Shown here one piece after another: positions 22,855 through 34,960 of a stretch of 64,000 bases of DNA. The DNA comes from Rhynchopus euleeides (taxonomy: Eukaryota; Euglenozoa; Diplonemea; Diplonemida; Diplonemidae). The position numbers and the translations under genes are program-made. The stretch covers positions 1,674,001-1,738,000 of the forward strand of contig OY723320.1 in NCBI GenBank assembly GCA_963210315.1, in the 5' to 3' direction. Within the stretch, counting starts at the first letter, position 1. Each line of letters starts with the position of its first letter. The notes under the pieces are model-generated. The model searched no databases, had not been told where the DNA came from, and saw only the letters and a list, made by a program, of their open reading frames with translations.

Positions 22855-23675
22855 CCCATCATGCATGTGTCTAAAAAAATGGAACACTATCGACACATGG
22901 CACGCAACACGGAGGAATGGGGGGGGGGGGGAGGGGAGAAGTTGTGGTGAAACGCACACACCTCGTGATGAGGTGAGCCCCTCCCCCCAACCCGCCCAAC
23001 AACCCCTCGCCGCACTGCCCGAACACAACACAAGCCGGGAGGGGTGGGGTCGAAACCGGTGTGAAATTTTGTAGCCTCATGCAATGAAAGAGGAAATGGA
23101 ACGCGGGGAAAGCAGATCCGATTTGAGCTTACGGCACGCGTAGTAGTGCCGTAGTGTAGAAACACGAGCTACTCGGGAGGGTGTGTGTGTGGTGGGGGGC
23201 ACCTTTTCCCGCTTTGGCAACTGCCTATGTTTTTGTTTGCTTCTCCCCCCCCTCCCCAGGCACCGCCCCGCACAGCCTGCCCCCCCCAGGAGCCAATAAC
23301 AGTCCCTATCCCAACAAGCTCTCTGTCTCTGGGCCAGGTGTGTGAACGATCCTCACTCTCCCCCCCCCCTTCCACTCCCATAACACCTCCCCTTCTTCCC
23401 CCCACCCTCCGGCAGCGGGGCTCCGCTCTCTGCCTCTCTCTGACGATGCTTCGCCGTTTCTCCCCTCTAAAGAGAGCGTTGGCTTATGTTGGATGAGCAG
23501 GTCTGCGTCGTACAGAAGTCCACTATAGGCCTCTCTCTACACCAGGGCCAGCTCGGTGCTTGAGATCATCTGCTGCTCTTTTTAGCTGGCACACGCATGC
23601 ACACACAACCACACACACACGCGCGGGCGTGGCACACACCGACCTGATGCAGGTATCCCAAAGGCAAATCAAAAC
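22855..23675. other. Spacer with relic YR-retrotransposon ends
   Basis: Bases 22866-22970 match, inverted, the B terminal repeat of the element at 34792-39735 (aaatggaacactatcgacac, gtggtgaaacgcacacacct). Bases 23069-23165 match its A repeat directly (tgtagcctcatgcaatgaaa ... cggcacgcgtag). The pair in opposite orientation is a relic terminus with no internal genes. The rest up to the next gene is C-rich spacer. Confidence 0.6.
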
Positions 23676-26600
23676 ATGTCGTCGTACACCGAGTTCGTTG
23701 CTGTCGACATTGTGGTATGGAATGGAGTGTGACGTGGGGGTGGGTGCTCCATACGTTTCAGCTTCATTTGTGTTGGCAGAGACTGGGTGCCGTGCCACAT
23801 GCATTGTACAGTGTGTCATGCTGCTCTCGCTGTGTGTCTCTGTCTCTGCTGCTGCTTCACCCCTCGCCCCCACCCGCCGCACTGCCACAACCACACGCCA
23901 CCGCACAGACCAATGCCGGTGAGGGCAAGGCTGCCCCTGCTGAGGGCCTGCAGGTGACGGCCATCTCCTACTGCCCTGTGGGGCCCGACGGCTTCGTGGG
24001 TGAGCCGCAGACGGAGTACGTCACCTCCGACGGCGTGCGCTCTGCCATCCAGGGCTTCGAGGCGTTCATCTTCAAGACGGTATGGCCCCAGGCACCGGGT
24101 AGGGAGAAGAAGTAACAAAAGAAGAGAGAGGGGTCGCCTCGGCGATGCCTGGGTGGGTCATGCGTGTTTTTGTGTCAAACGCACTGTGCTCAACGGAAGG
24201 CGTTCAGAACTAAAAAAGAAGAAGTTGCAGTGGGGGAGCGATGTTTTGCTCACCTACACTCCACGCCCCAACGTGCAGGTGACCAGAAGGTTGCACACAG
24301 GGCGTTCGCTCGGGGAGAAATAGGGGCCTATTTCGTTAAAAAAATGATTCTGGGAAAACCCTTCTCCCACCTCTCTCCCGGGCATTTCTCCCAAGGGGGA
24401 GAAATTAAATAAAAAAAGTTTCTCGGAAGTTTTTGCCTCAGGTGGGAAGGGGTTCTGAAGGAGAAGGACAGCACCCTCTCGTAAAATTGATACCACCACG
24501 CTTCGCACGGAGCGGAAATAACCCAAAGAAGCGAGATCTGAACCTGGGGACCGTCGGAGCTATTGCCGGCATCAGGCCGATGTACCTCTTGAGCATGCTG
24601 TCTCAAGGTGCACGTTGTCTGTATGTGGTGTTCGACTATGAAGCGGTCTCGGGGACGAGGCTGACCAATGTTGACTACCGTGGCCTCCGGCGGCTGGGGG
24701 GCTCTGCCCCCCAGACCCCCCTGTGACCTGTGAAGTCTGTCCAACAGGAACTAACGAGCGCATGTGACCGTGCCCTTCCTTCTCGAGAACGGGGATCGGC
24801 GACGGTCCGTGATCCTGTTTTGGGTTCGTCACCAACTCCCGAAGTACTCACTGATTGCCGCAAAACTTCCATTTTGCAGCCGAGAACCGCGAAATGGGCC
24901 CCTTGCGCCAAACATATATAGTACCCTGGTCTGGACCCTTGAGGCAATTTGTCTGAGGGGCCGATGTTGCATGATTTCGCGCGCGCGAAGCGCGCGCGAA
25001 AAAATTTTGAGGCGGCAATTTTACCCCTTTCTCCCACAGTCTCTGAGGAAGGTGGGAGATAGCGAACACCCTGGTTGCACAGACAGAACAAAAGAAACCC
25101 GGCAATTCTTTTTCCCCCCCAATTTTTCGCCTCCTCTGGCATCGTTTGCGTGTATTCTCCGTCACTCTTCTCTCTTCTCCTCCACACGGTCCCCTTGAAG
25201 GGGCTGACACACACATTCTTGCATCCACCTATCCACCCAACACCCACACACCCTTGCACACAGTACACGCAGTCGAGCCGCCGCTGGTGCCTGATCACCA
25301 ACGGGACGTGGCAGGTGCAGACCGCTCTGCGCACCGCCGCCAAGGCGCAGGGCATCGTGCTGTCCAACTCGTGGTCGAAGTTCTTCAACCTGCGCCAGGA
25401 GGCCGCCAAGAGCCTCGCCAAGAACATCACCTTCCCCAACCTGGAGGCCTGCCTCACGGCGCTCGGGCTGAACCCCGACGGCCTCGCCCCGGGCGCCAGC
25501 AGCGCCAAGGCCGCCGCCCAGGCGACGGAGAAGCTGCTGAACCGCCGCCACGCCTTCGCCAAGCCCGTGGCGTGGGACCCGGATGTCGAGCTGCCCACCG
25601 CCCCCAGCGGCATGCAGATCAACGTGACGGGCAACCTGCTGCGCCTGCGCGGCGTGCCCTTCCAGAGCACCTCTGAGGAGGTGCAGGAGTTCTTCTCGGG
25701 CTACGGGCTGGAGAAGGTTGTCATGGCGTACGACGCCATGCAGGGCCGCCCTAAGGGCGAGGCCTACGCCCGCTTCCACAACGAGGACGAGGCGTCGCGC
25801 GCTGCGAACGACCGCAACAAGCAGATGCTGGGGTCGCGGTACATCGAGATCTTCTCCACCTCCCCCGAGGAGTTCGCCGAGGCGGAGCGCCTGTCGGCCG
25901 AGCTGGAGAACAACTCGTCGAACATCCTGCGCCTGCGCGGCATCCCGTACTCTGCGACGGACAGCGACATCCAGAGCTTCTTCGCCAACGCCAAGATCTC
26001 GGTGCACCCCGGCTCCGTGCAGATCCAGATGGGCCACGACGGCCGCCCCACCGGGTGCGCCTTCGTGAAGGCGCAGTCCGCAGAGGACACGGAGCGTGCC
26101 CTGGACCTGGCGAAGAGCGGCAACCGCGCCTACATGGGGTCGCGGTACGTCGAGATCTACCGCGCGACGGAGACGGAGCTGCGCCGCGCCACGCAGCAGC
26201 CGAGCGGCGTGGGTGCGATGCAGGGGTCTGCGGGCACCGACTTCGTCGTGAAGCTGCGCGGGCTGCCGTACGCCGCGAACGAGCTGGACATCGCGAACTT
26301 CTTCCAGGGCCTCAACATCGCGACCCAGGGCATCCACTTGGTGTACAACGCTGACAACCGCCCCTCGGGCGAGGCGTTCGTCGAGCTGCAGACGTCGGCT
26401 GACGTCAACGGCGCGCTGGCGAAGGACAAGTATGCCTTCGACTGCCACTCATATTCTGGATGAGTTGTGTCCCCGTCAGCCGTTATTTCTGTGTGGGGGT
26501 GTGGGGTAGAAAGCGACAAACGCGATCTCGAAATACGCGTCCTCGACGTCCTTCTGTCTGTGGCTGTTTGCTGCTCTGGAAACAAACATAAAAGAAACGA

Positions 26601-27307
26601 AGAGAAAGTGATTTGTTGACCGCTTGCACATGGGGACCACGGTCCCGGGGGAGAGGGTGACTCAGGGCCGACTGCAGGAAGAGAAAAGAGAAGAGGGCAG
26701 AGGTTCGTCTTTATATGCCTTGCCCACCACCACACACAGGATGGCCCTGGGGCCGCGCTACGTGGAGGTGTTCCGCAGCTCGAAGATCGAGATGCAGGGC
26801 GGCGCACCCCCCATGGCCTACATGGACAACCGCATGAGCCCCTACAGCGGCTCCCCCTACGGCAAGGGCCGTGGCGGTGGCGGTGGCGGCGGCGGTGCTG
26901 GCTACGGTGGTGGTGGCTACGGTGGCGGTGCCGGGTACGGCGGCGGCGGCGGTGCTGGCTACGGTGCTGGCGGCATGGGCGGCTACGGCGGCGGCTTCCA
27001 GAACAAGTTCGGCGGCGGCAGGTATGCACCCTCACGTGTCGTTTCGCCCCGTCTGTTGAGCACATCTATGACAGCAGAGTAGAGTGTGCTTACGATGACC
27101 TACTGCTCCTTCACCCACGCCCTCCTCCCCACCTCCCACCAAGTGAAGGACGCCAGCCCCACATGCAGCTTCAAACGCACACACCCCACGCCGCTCGCAA
27201 CCGCAACCCACTCTGAACAGCAACACCCTCCCCGGCATGCCAGGGCGACGGCATGACCACCACCCACACCACCACACCACCACAGGCAGTACGGGCGTGG
27301 CTACTGA
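23676..27307 (+). CDS. ESRP/hnRNP-H-type RNA-binding protein with exonuclease-like N-terminus
   Basis: Exons 23676-23714, 23909-24079, 25273-26429, 26740-27021 and 27286-27307 give about 556 residues. All donors are GTATG. Residues 1-130 (SSYTEFVAVDIV, LQVTAISYCPVGPDGF, RRWCLITNGTWQVQTALR, SWSKFFNLRQEAAKSLA) resemble the DEDDh exonuclease-like domain of ESRP/fusilli proteins. In active DEDDh enzymes the first motif is DxE; here D is followed by I-V, so the second acid seems missing. Three RRMs follow: NLLRLRGVPF near 189, SNILRLRGIPY near 286, and DFVVKLRGLPY near 393, finishing GPRYVEVFRSSK. These quasi-RRMs bind G-tracts in ESRP and hnRNP F/H relatives and control splicing. The tail is Gly/Tyr-rich (GGGGYGGGAGYGG) with a short last exon RQYGRGY. 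Nuclear splicing regulation is inferred from family. An alternative last acceptor 4 bp downstream would change the final residues. Confidence 0.8.
24298..25073. mobile_element. hAT-type element B (MITE) in intron 2 of the ESRP-like gene
   Basis: The ends CAGGGCGTTCGCT (24298) and AGCGAACACCCTG (ending 25073) are flanked by an 8-bp duplication GTTGCACA (24290-24297, 25074-25081). It is 776 bp with no transposase. It holds the GC hairpin module (24680-24725) and a CGCGCGCGAAGCGCGCGCG palindrome followed by AAAAATTTT near 24980, as in the other hAT copies. Confidence 0.85.
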
Positions 27308-27441
27308 GAGCCACCGAGGGGGCTGAGTGGCAGCGGCTGTCTCTGACAGCCGAGGGGCAGGCTGGGAGGGAACTATAGCTTCTATGTATGTACGGCAGGG
27401 GGGTGGGGTGGGGTGGGGGATATAATGGAAAACAACACACT

Positions 27442-28015
27442 CACGGTGGCCAGGATTTTGTGGGATATGGAAACGGGATATCCCGGTGGGATATCCCGCG
27501 GGGGAGGTCTCCCTCGCGGGTTTGATATCCCGCCAGGGTGGGGGGTCATCTCCCCCCCGGGAGATGGGGGCATCTCCCGCGGGAGATGGGGTCATCTCCC
27601 GCGGGAGATGTGGGCATCTCCCGGGGGGGAGATGACTCCATGTCCCACGGGAGATGACCCCATATCCCGCGGGAGATGACCCCATATCCCACGGGAGATG
27701 ACCCCATATCCCACGGGAGATGACCCCATATCCCACGGGAGATGACCCCATATCCCGCGGGAGATGACCCCATATCCCACGGGAGATGCCCCCATATCCC
27801 ACGGGAGATGACCCCATATCCCACGGGAGATGACCCCATATCCCACGGGAGATGACCCCATATCCCGCGGGAGATGCCCCCATCTCCCGGGGGGGATATG
27901 ACCCCCTACCCGGCGGGATATGGTTTTTCCAAAACGCGGGATATGTCACTTTGAGACGTGGGATATCCCACCGGCATATCCCGTTTTCATATCCCACAGA
28001 ATCCTGGCCACCGTG
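27442..28015. mobile_element. Palindromic MITE with internal 22-bp minisatellite
   Basis: The ends CACGGTGGCCAGGATT (27442) and its complement (ending 28015) continue into GTGGGATATGGAAACGGGAT on both sides. Between 27552 and 27895 a 22-bp unit (catatcccacgggagatgac plus cc) repeats about 15 times. No clear target duplication was found, so the class is open. It lies 135 bp after the stop of the ESRP-like gene. Confidence 0.65.
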
Positions 28016-28084
28016 CTGTTGTTCATCACGTGACCCACACTCAGTCACGGGCAGCGGAGAGTAAATGGGGGAGGCTTGGCTGTT

Positions 28085-31000
28085 CATAGATGTACCGCCC
28101 TTGGAAAAAAAAGGGGAAAAAGGGCGCCCCAGGGGCACTTAGCCCTTTTTCGAAAAAGGGCTCCTGAGGGGCGAATCTACCGCTAAAAAACGGGCAAAAA
28201 GGGCGAAAAATGGCCGAAAAAAAAAGGGCGTTCCTCAAAAAAGGGCGGGTCAGGGGCGGAAAAATGGGGGTTTTCTGGGTGGGCTACTGGACTTTATTTG
28301 GGCACACAGAGGTGCCTTGCGCCACGTGGCGCACGGCAGCTGGCAAGCTGACCATGGCCAATTGGCTACGCACGAGGGAGGAAATGTAGATGTGTAAAGC
28401 CGCTTGGACTGGGCGGCAACCCGTGTAACGTGTAACAACAACAACCTATTTTCGCGAGCAGCCGAACGTGCTGCACCGTGCACAGGTTCTCTCACAGTGA
28501 GACCGTCGAACCACTCTCATCACTGGACTCCGGGTCAGCACCTTCCTGGAACCTGTTCTTCACATCCTTGTTGACGAAAAGCATTGCCCGCACGGACAGA
28601 TTCTGTTCTGTGAGGCGGCGGCGCCTCTTGTTGCTGGTGAACACATGCATGCCAGAAAAGGCACTGTCAACATGTGTCACCACGCAACTCAGGCTCAGGA
28701 CGAGATCGGCGAATGGTTTCAAAGAAGGCCAGTCCGCCTCATCCAGTGTGGACCAGTACGACCTGGCATTTCCAGCGAAAGAGTGCTTGTTCAGAGCCCA
28801 CGTCTTGTACTCCTCTTCGACTGCCGGTGACCACCACAGGGGAAACGCAGAGCGCAGAGCGTCGACCAGCAGGTTCGCGTCCTCCACATGAAGTGTCACA
28901 ACCGAAGGGTGGAGGAACTGCACACTCTCGAACATGGCGTGGTTCTTGTGGTTCTTGTAAGCATCTTCAATCTTTTTAGCCAAGCCGGTGGATGCACTGC
29001 GTTGCGATTCAGTCAATTCGACACCAGCATCATCAGCGACCTGTTCAGGATCGTTCAGAGAACGAACCAACCCGTCGAATATCGACTTTATCGACTCGAT
29101 TTGGGGGCTCTTGCGTGAGGTGTCGCAGAGACGGTCGCTTGCCGATGCCACGGGCCGCAATGCAGCCTCCATCAAACGGATGTCGCACCACGCCTGGTCA
29201 ACAGCCTCCCGAGGGCCGTTGAAGAGCTCCAGTAATTTTCTGGCAGACTCGCAGGCCTTGCTCTTGAAGGTGGCGCACTCCTCTGCCACAAAGCCCATGA
29301 TGGCTGCCTGTCTCTCCGACACGTGAAGGACGTGACGATACGACGAGGTGTACCGAGTGCCGCCCGAGTTCACGAGGTTTTCGGCGTTGACCTTTTCGAC
29401 AACCTCCACACCGAGATGGTCGATGACGTCCTGGATGGTCGACAGCGTGATGATGTCATCGGGTATGTTGTGTGTCCTCAGTTCCGCCCGGTACTCCTCC
29501 AGAGTATCTGCTGCCTTCTTCGTAGTGAACAGCTGGTGGACATGCGCATCCCGCAGGCTCAGCATCTTCTTTCTCAAGAGGTCATGAGGCGCCGCAGACG
29601 GGGCCTGCAGGAGCTTCTTCTGGAAGCTGAGGTACCTCTCCGCACGAGTTGTTGCCTTGAACATCATCTGCTTAGTGAGGAGCAGTATGTTAGTATGTTG
29701 TAGGCAGCGGGCATGGTCTGCAAGAAACACCTGACGGCGTTGTGCAGGCAGTGCCCAACGCACCAGACAACCTCGAGCTTCTCTGTCAAGCCCTTTACTC
29801 CGGCGACGTTGTATGACGCCCGATCCAGGAGAACATACCGGGCAGAAGGGAACTTCCCTGCGACACGGGCAAGGATATCGTGCATCGCCCCGGAGGTGAT
29901 GGTGGTACCATCCTCCAGCCAGAACGTATCCACCCACACATCCGAAGTGACGGCCCGCACCCCGACAATCTGGTTGCGGACGGAGGTGCCGTCGATAGCC
30001 ACCCCTGTGGAGCGTTTGACAACAGCATCCACGAATGCCAGGTCCTCCTTGAGAACCTGCGCGAATGATGCACTGATGCGCTTGCATTTCGGGAAGGTCT
30101 CGAGGATATGACGACGGATAAACACCGCCATCCAGGATGCCTGGGTGTCTGTGAGGCCACCGTACGCACATGCAGCGGCAAAATCCTTCTTCATGGCCTG
30201 CAGAGAAGAGCCCCCCGCTGACGTGACACTCGGGACTTTCGTCGGGACACTCGGGACGTCGTCGGCCTCGGCATCGGTGCTGTCAGCACCATCATCATGA
30301 CGCCTGCAGGCGTCATCATCCTTCTTCTCCGCAGGCTTGCATCCCTGGTGGCGGGCCGTCCTGGCGTGCGCCGAGAGGGCGTCCATGTGCACGACTTCAC
30401 GCATCTGCCAGAATGGGAAGGACGTGACAAACAAGGCAATCAAGGACCATACCTTCTCGCACCAAGTGTCAAAAATGATCTTGTCCGCAGGATCATAGCC
30501 TGCTGCGATCAGGATGTCGCGCATCGGCTTTGCGGTGATTTCCCGCACTGTGCAGAGGGTGTACCCCATCTTCTCCAGGGCGGCGCGGTGCTCCTTCCAC
30601 ACGAAGGCCGGGGTCACATTCGCCTTATGCGACCGCGTATTCTTCGCAGGGCTCTTCTCTAGCTCTTGCGACAGCTGGCGCGCCGGGACAGCCACCGACG
30701 TGGCCTTCTTCCCCGCTGGCTTCTGACCGGGCTTCTTGGCTGCTGCCTTCGTCGCAGTCGGCGTTGTCGGTTCCGCAGGTTTTGGTGCTGTCGAAGCCGC
30801 GGGAGCACTCGCAACGACTGTCGATCTCGCACGCTTATTATCGCGGGAATTGGCTGGTCGCTGCCCCTGGCTGCTCGAGGTTCTCTTGCCCGCCGGCGGC
30901 ATAGTTCTGTGCCGTGTCCTGTCGGATGGTGAATTTAATTACAACCCCGTGTAATTGTGATTGCATACGCGAACGAAGGAAATTGCAGGACACGCTGCTC

Positions 31001-32912
31001 ACCGGAGGGCAGCATCAGCACCACTTCGGCTATCCGCGTGGTAGGAACACAAGGCGGAGCGGGGATGCGAGGGGTGGTGCTATGGGCGGAGGACGCGCGT
31101 CTGACCGCCGAAGTGGATATGACCGGACGGTACCGCGGCGCACGGGACTGGTGGACTTCGACGGATCGACCTGAAATGACGTGGACCGGTAACAACGAGC
31201 AGGCATCACTCGAGCTTCCACACCTCAAACGACGTGGAAAGTGCTCAACGGGCGGGCGGTCCTTCTTTTCCGGGTCACCTCGACGGCCTCCGACAGCGGC
31301 AAGGACGTGCCAAGTGTTGGACCACCTTCATTTGGTTCGAATTTTTAAAATGTGGAAATCGTGGGCAAGCAGCAAGTACTGTGCTGTGGGGGACAGAATC
31401 GACGTGTTTCTTTGAAGAAACAACAACCTGCGGGTTACCTCTGGGGTCGATGTCCAAAGGGACGCGACACCAAGGGGGTGCCACACCGCTCGTGTTGGGA
31501 ATTGGGTTTCTTCACCTTCGGTGAAGGCGGAGTGTTCATATAAGCAAAATTTACGTACACAAGCAGCGCTCAACCATACACCAGCAAACCAAGCAGGTAG
31601 CTGCCGAAGGATCGGTTCGTGCACCTGAGTCTGTACTCTATCTGATCTATTCCGGCTTTTCATGCTTGTCCTTTCAGGCCGGAGGTCTCTCTCTCAAGGC
31701 ATGTAGTCATTCTCCCTTTGCCACAGACCAGTGGGAGTGTGTTTATGTGGAGTCACCTAGAGTCACAGTTATTCGGTGCCACCACGAGAGAGAGTCCAGA
31801 TTCAGACCGTGTGTCATCCTCTTCCACGGCCAGGCAGAGCTTGCGCGGGGGCAAGATGGCTGAGTTGCCGGGCGTCTACAGATGCTCCACACACACGACG
31901 AGCGCCAGCAGGAGTACTGGTTTCCGACCGATTCCCGACCACCTCTAATTCCACAAGGGCGCAGGCAGCCATATGGGGGTTTTCATTCCATTCCCAGACA
32001 TCCGAACATAGTCACCTAGGGGGGCCACCACGCAAGGCCGCTGACATGCACAGTCTCACGCCGCTTTGTGTACGTAAATCTGCACCCAAAGTTGCCCTGC
32101 CCCACCGCCCCCCAACCGCCCGGTAGGTAAGACCCTCGGGGTGCTGCATCCCCATCATCGGGTCACCTAAACTTTCGGCAAAAAAGCACTCCGTCTTGAA
32201 TGTTTATTTTACAATTCTGAAAAAGAAAAGCAGCAAAAATCAAGGCAACAAGGCAGCAATGCGATGGGTGCATGAGCTTGCATGGGGCTGGGGGCAGAGG
32301 GCGGGGCCAGGGCTGGGGTCAGGGGAATGGGCTGTTCAGTGGAGGTTCTGAGTACGGCCGCCAAGGCGTCTTCTGCCTTTCCGGCTCTCATTACTCACAG
32401 ATGCAGAATCCTTAGGAAATCGATAAATTTTGGCCGCAAAAAGACGACACCACCGAAAAGTCACCCAAAAACGTCGAGAAACCTGTTTCTGGGCCTATTT
32501 TGCACCCAGAAACACGTTTTTGAGCCTCTGTGAAAAATCCGATTTTTTCACATTTTTCGCGATTTTCGCATTGTCCTCGCCCAGCCAAAAATCGATTTTT
32601 GGCTGGGAAATGCAGGGAAATGCAAAAAATCAACGAATTACGCCGTTTTAACCCCTTTCGTGCACTTTTTGGTCCTACAAGGGGGAATATGGGGTGTTGG
32701 GCCCCCCTACGACTTGTGTTTTTTTTTGGCTGAGGCGCCCCTGAGGCGCCCCTCAGGAGCCCTTCAGGAGCCCCTGAAACGCCCTTTTTTTTTCCAGGGG
32801 CGTTTCAAGGGCGTTTCAGGGGCTAAGGAAAAGTTTCACGGGCGAAACGCCATTTTTGACCGATTTTTTTCCCGCCCTTTTTCCCCTTTTTTTTCCAAGG
32901 GCGGTACATCTA
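28085..32912. mobile_element. hAT-type element C carrying a transposase gene
   Basis: An 8-bp duplication TGGCTGTT (28077-28084 and 32913-32920) flanks ends CATAGATGTACCGCCCTTGG and CCAAGGGCGGTACATCTA. The inverted repeat is perfect for about 40 bp from TAGATGTACC, with two extra bases (CA) at the left end. Subterminal regions (28090-28260, 32730-32900) are rich in AAAAAGGGCG and CCTGAGGGGCG motifs. The transposase is on the minus strand, 28492-30902. The 2 kb from 30903 to 32730 shows no gene. Confidence 0.8.
28492..30902 (-). pseudogene. hAT-superfamily transposase, broken by an 8-bp duplication
   Basis: The reading frame starts at ATG 30902 (MPPAGKRTSSSQ), has a Lys/Ala/Pro-rich N-terminus, and shifts frame at 29684-29699, where AGTATGTT occurs twice in tandem. 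It then continues in another frame to the stop at 28492. Total about 800 codons. Upstream of the shift are hAT-type features: TSDVWVDTFWLEDGTT, ARYVLLDRASYN (an acidic position of the RNase-H-like core) and WCVGHCLHNAVRC (C-x2-H). Downstream is a helical region ending SVRAMLFVNKDVKNRF, like the hAT dimerisation tail. Ignoring one of the two 8-bp copies gives a single open frame across the junction, so the break is recent. hAT transposases cut and paste DNA with 8-bp target duplication, matching the element's flanks. Confidence 0.75.
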
Positions 32913-33354
32913 TGGCTGTTGGGCAAGACACAACCCCCCCTTCCCCCCCCCCTCACACACACACACCAAAGGAGCGGGGCCAAAACATGGGGAGGGGGGT
33001 TTCCTTTTCCAACAGTCCCCTTCTCCCACACAAAGAGTTTCCCGACCCGTTTGTGTCTCCTGTTCCCCCCTACTCCACTCCTCTCGCCTGAACCCCTCGA
33101 TTCCCCCGGGAAGGTGGCTGTGTGGGGTGTTGCGGGGTGGGGTGCACCTTCCAAAAAGCCACTTTTCTCGTTCCCCTCTCTTTTGTTGTTCCCCCTCCTT
33201 TGGCCTTTCTGGAGGTTTGCTTTTGTTGCATTTTTTTATATTTGAGTAGGCGCGGGGGTTTTTGCGCGCATCGTCCTCTTTTTTTGGGTGTGATGTTCCA
33301 TTCAGGGGCTTAGCTTGGATTTTGAGGTTGGGGCCGAAACTCGGTCAGACTCGG

Positions 33355-33924
33355 TCACAGTACACACACAGTTGATTTGCCCCCCACCACCCCGTTCACC
33401 CAGAAGAATGTCACCCCCCCCCTCGGCCCTGGGCCCTCGAGGGGTGCCATTCTCTCGGGGTACCCTAGGTACCTCGCAAGAGTGGCTTCGGGGATACCCT
33501 GTGAATATTCGCGACATTCCACTCCTACAAAGAGTACAGTTGCAAGGCTTTCGCTCCTCAGTTGGCGAAGCCTGGTGAAGACAAGGCGGAGCTTGGAAAA
33601 CAAGCGTTCAACAGAAGCAGTGCCCAGCGGAAGGATAGATGCAAGCTGGAGTAGCCTGCATGTTGCTGGGTACGTGAGAGCGAGGTTTCCCGAGGTAAAC
33701 CGCTGAATAACCTCCTGCAGATCACGCAGGCCCAACCTCCGAATCTCGGAACAGACACCCGGGCACTCTTGCAGAAGGGTAGTCTTGTGCGCCTGTGCCC
33801 ACTTCGGTGGGTGTGCTGGGGCATTGAATTCCGGGCAAGGGTACGCGCCAGTGATCCCCGGGAGAGGTGCCATGTAGTGGTCAGCGATGTAGCCCAGAGC
33901 CTCCTGCACCTGCGTGTCCACCAT
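33355..33924 (-). pseudogene. hAT transposase C-terminal dimerisation domain remnant
   Basis: The frame encodes about 189 residues that include LTYPATCRLLQLASILPLGT and ASVERLFSKLRLVFTRLRQ, the standard C-terminal hAT dimerisation motif. It ends about 50 bp from the left end of element D, as expected for the 3' end of a transposase. The catalytic part is absent; instead a helicase fragment adjoins. Confidence 0.8.
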
Positions 33925-34009
33925 GTTGCCGGGAGACGGAATTCGAGACTGCTGACGTTATTCTTAGGCTAGCGACGAATACGGGACAGAAGGAGAATGG
34001 GGTGTTCGC

Positions 34010-34757
34010 GTTCCGAAGCTGCCCGTGTGTGAAGCACTGGGCCTTCGTCAGGTCAAGGCCAACCTTCCCCAGCGTCTGCCCCTGCGACTTGTTCACGGTG
34101 ATTGCAAACGCCAACGCAACAGGGATCTGGAAGCGGAAGAAGGTGAAGCTGGCCTTCTTCTCGTCCGGCTCGTTACGTGTGCGGGGGATGTTGAACTCCT
34201 TCGCAGGGTCATCGATGGCGCAGCACAGCAGGGAGTACTGCGAGGCCTTCTTCACAATCATTCGGGTTCCGTTGCAGAGACCGCCAGGTGGGTCGAGGTT
34301 CTTCAGCAGGATGACGGGACATCCGATCTTCACCTCCAAGTCGTTCAGCGGGAAGCTGGGGTCGTTGAAGTCATTTGCAACCCCGAGGTCAACCGCACAG
34401 TCCTCAGCTACCGTGTTCTTGGCGAGGATGTGAACACTCTCCCCAGGCATCTGCTCCAGACAAGCAGCGTTGAGCTCACTCCTCCGGCTGTTTGTCGGTG
34501 CCATGATCACCGAGTTCCCCACAACACCCTGCTGCAGCTGAGGAAAGGTGAAGTTGACGAGGTCATCGGGGGTGTAGGGAGACCCTCCCGAGTGGGTTAT
34601 GATGGGAGGGAGCTGCATCTGGTCCTGTTCGTTGATGTTGATCTGTCCAGACCCGATGGTGGACAGAAACAGGGCAAAGTCAGCGTTTGTCTGTCTGATC
34701 TGCTTGGTCAGCAGGAGCTTCTTCACCTCCTGTGCTGCTGCACCCCAAGAAAAATCC
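34010..34757 (-). pseudogene. PIF1/Helitron-type helicase C-terminal fragment
   Basis: On the minus strand the frame (open 33881-34825) matches the C-terminal half of PIF1-family helicases of Helitrons: NADFALFLSTIGSG, LPPIITHSGGSPYTPDDL, APTNSRRSELNAACLEQMPG, GCPVILLKNLDPPGGLCNGT, AFAITVNKSQGQTLGKVGLD, and FTHGQL. The final motif VI breaks off after FTHGQL (usual continuation YVALSR), and the ATPase N-terminal half is missing, so this is a captured or decayed fragment and not a working helicase. Confidence 0.8.
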
Positions 34758-34960
34758 GCTTTTTTCCCCGGAAATTTATGCTTTTTTTTTTGTAGCCTCA
34801 TGCAATGAAGGAGGAAATGGAACACGGAGAAAGCAGGTCATTCGAGTTTACGGCACGCGTAGTGCCGTAATTGCAGAGCCACATCTCACCTCATCACAGG
34901 TCGAGGTGTGTGCGTTTCACCACAACTCTCACAACCTCTCCCAAACAACCAAACAACACA

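Noticed and set aside
28253-32741. Inner hAT ends CAGGGGCGG and CGCCCCTG within element C
   Set aside because: The 8-bp flanks do not match; the outer ends at 28085 and 32912 do, so the outer limits were used.
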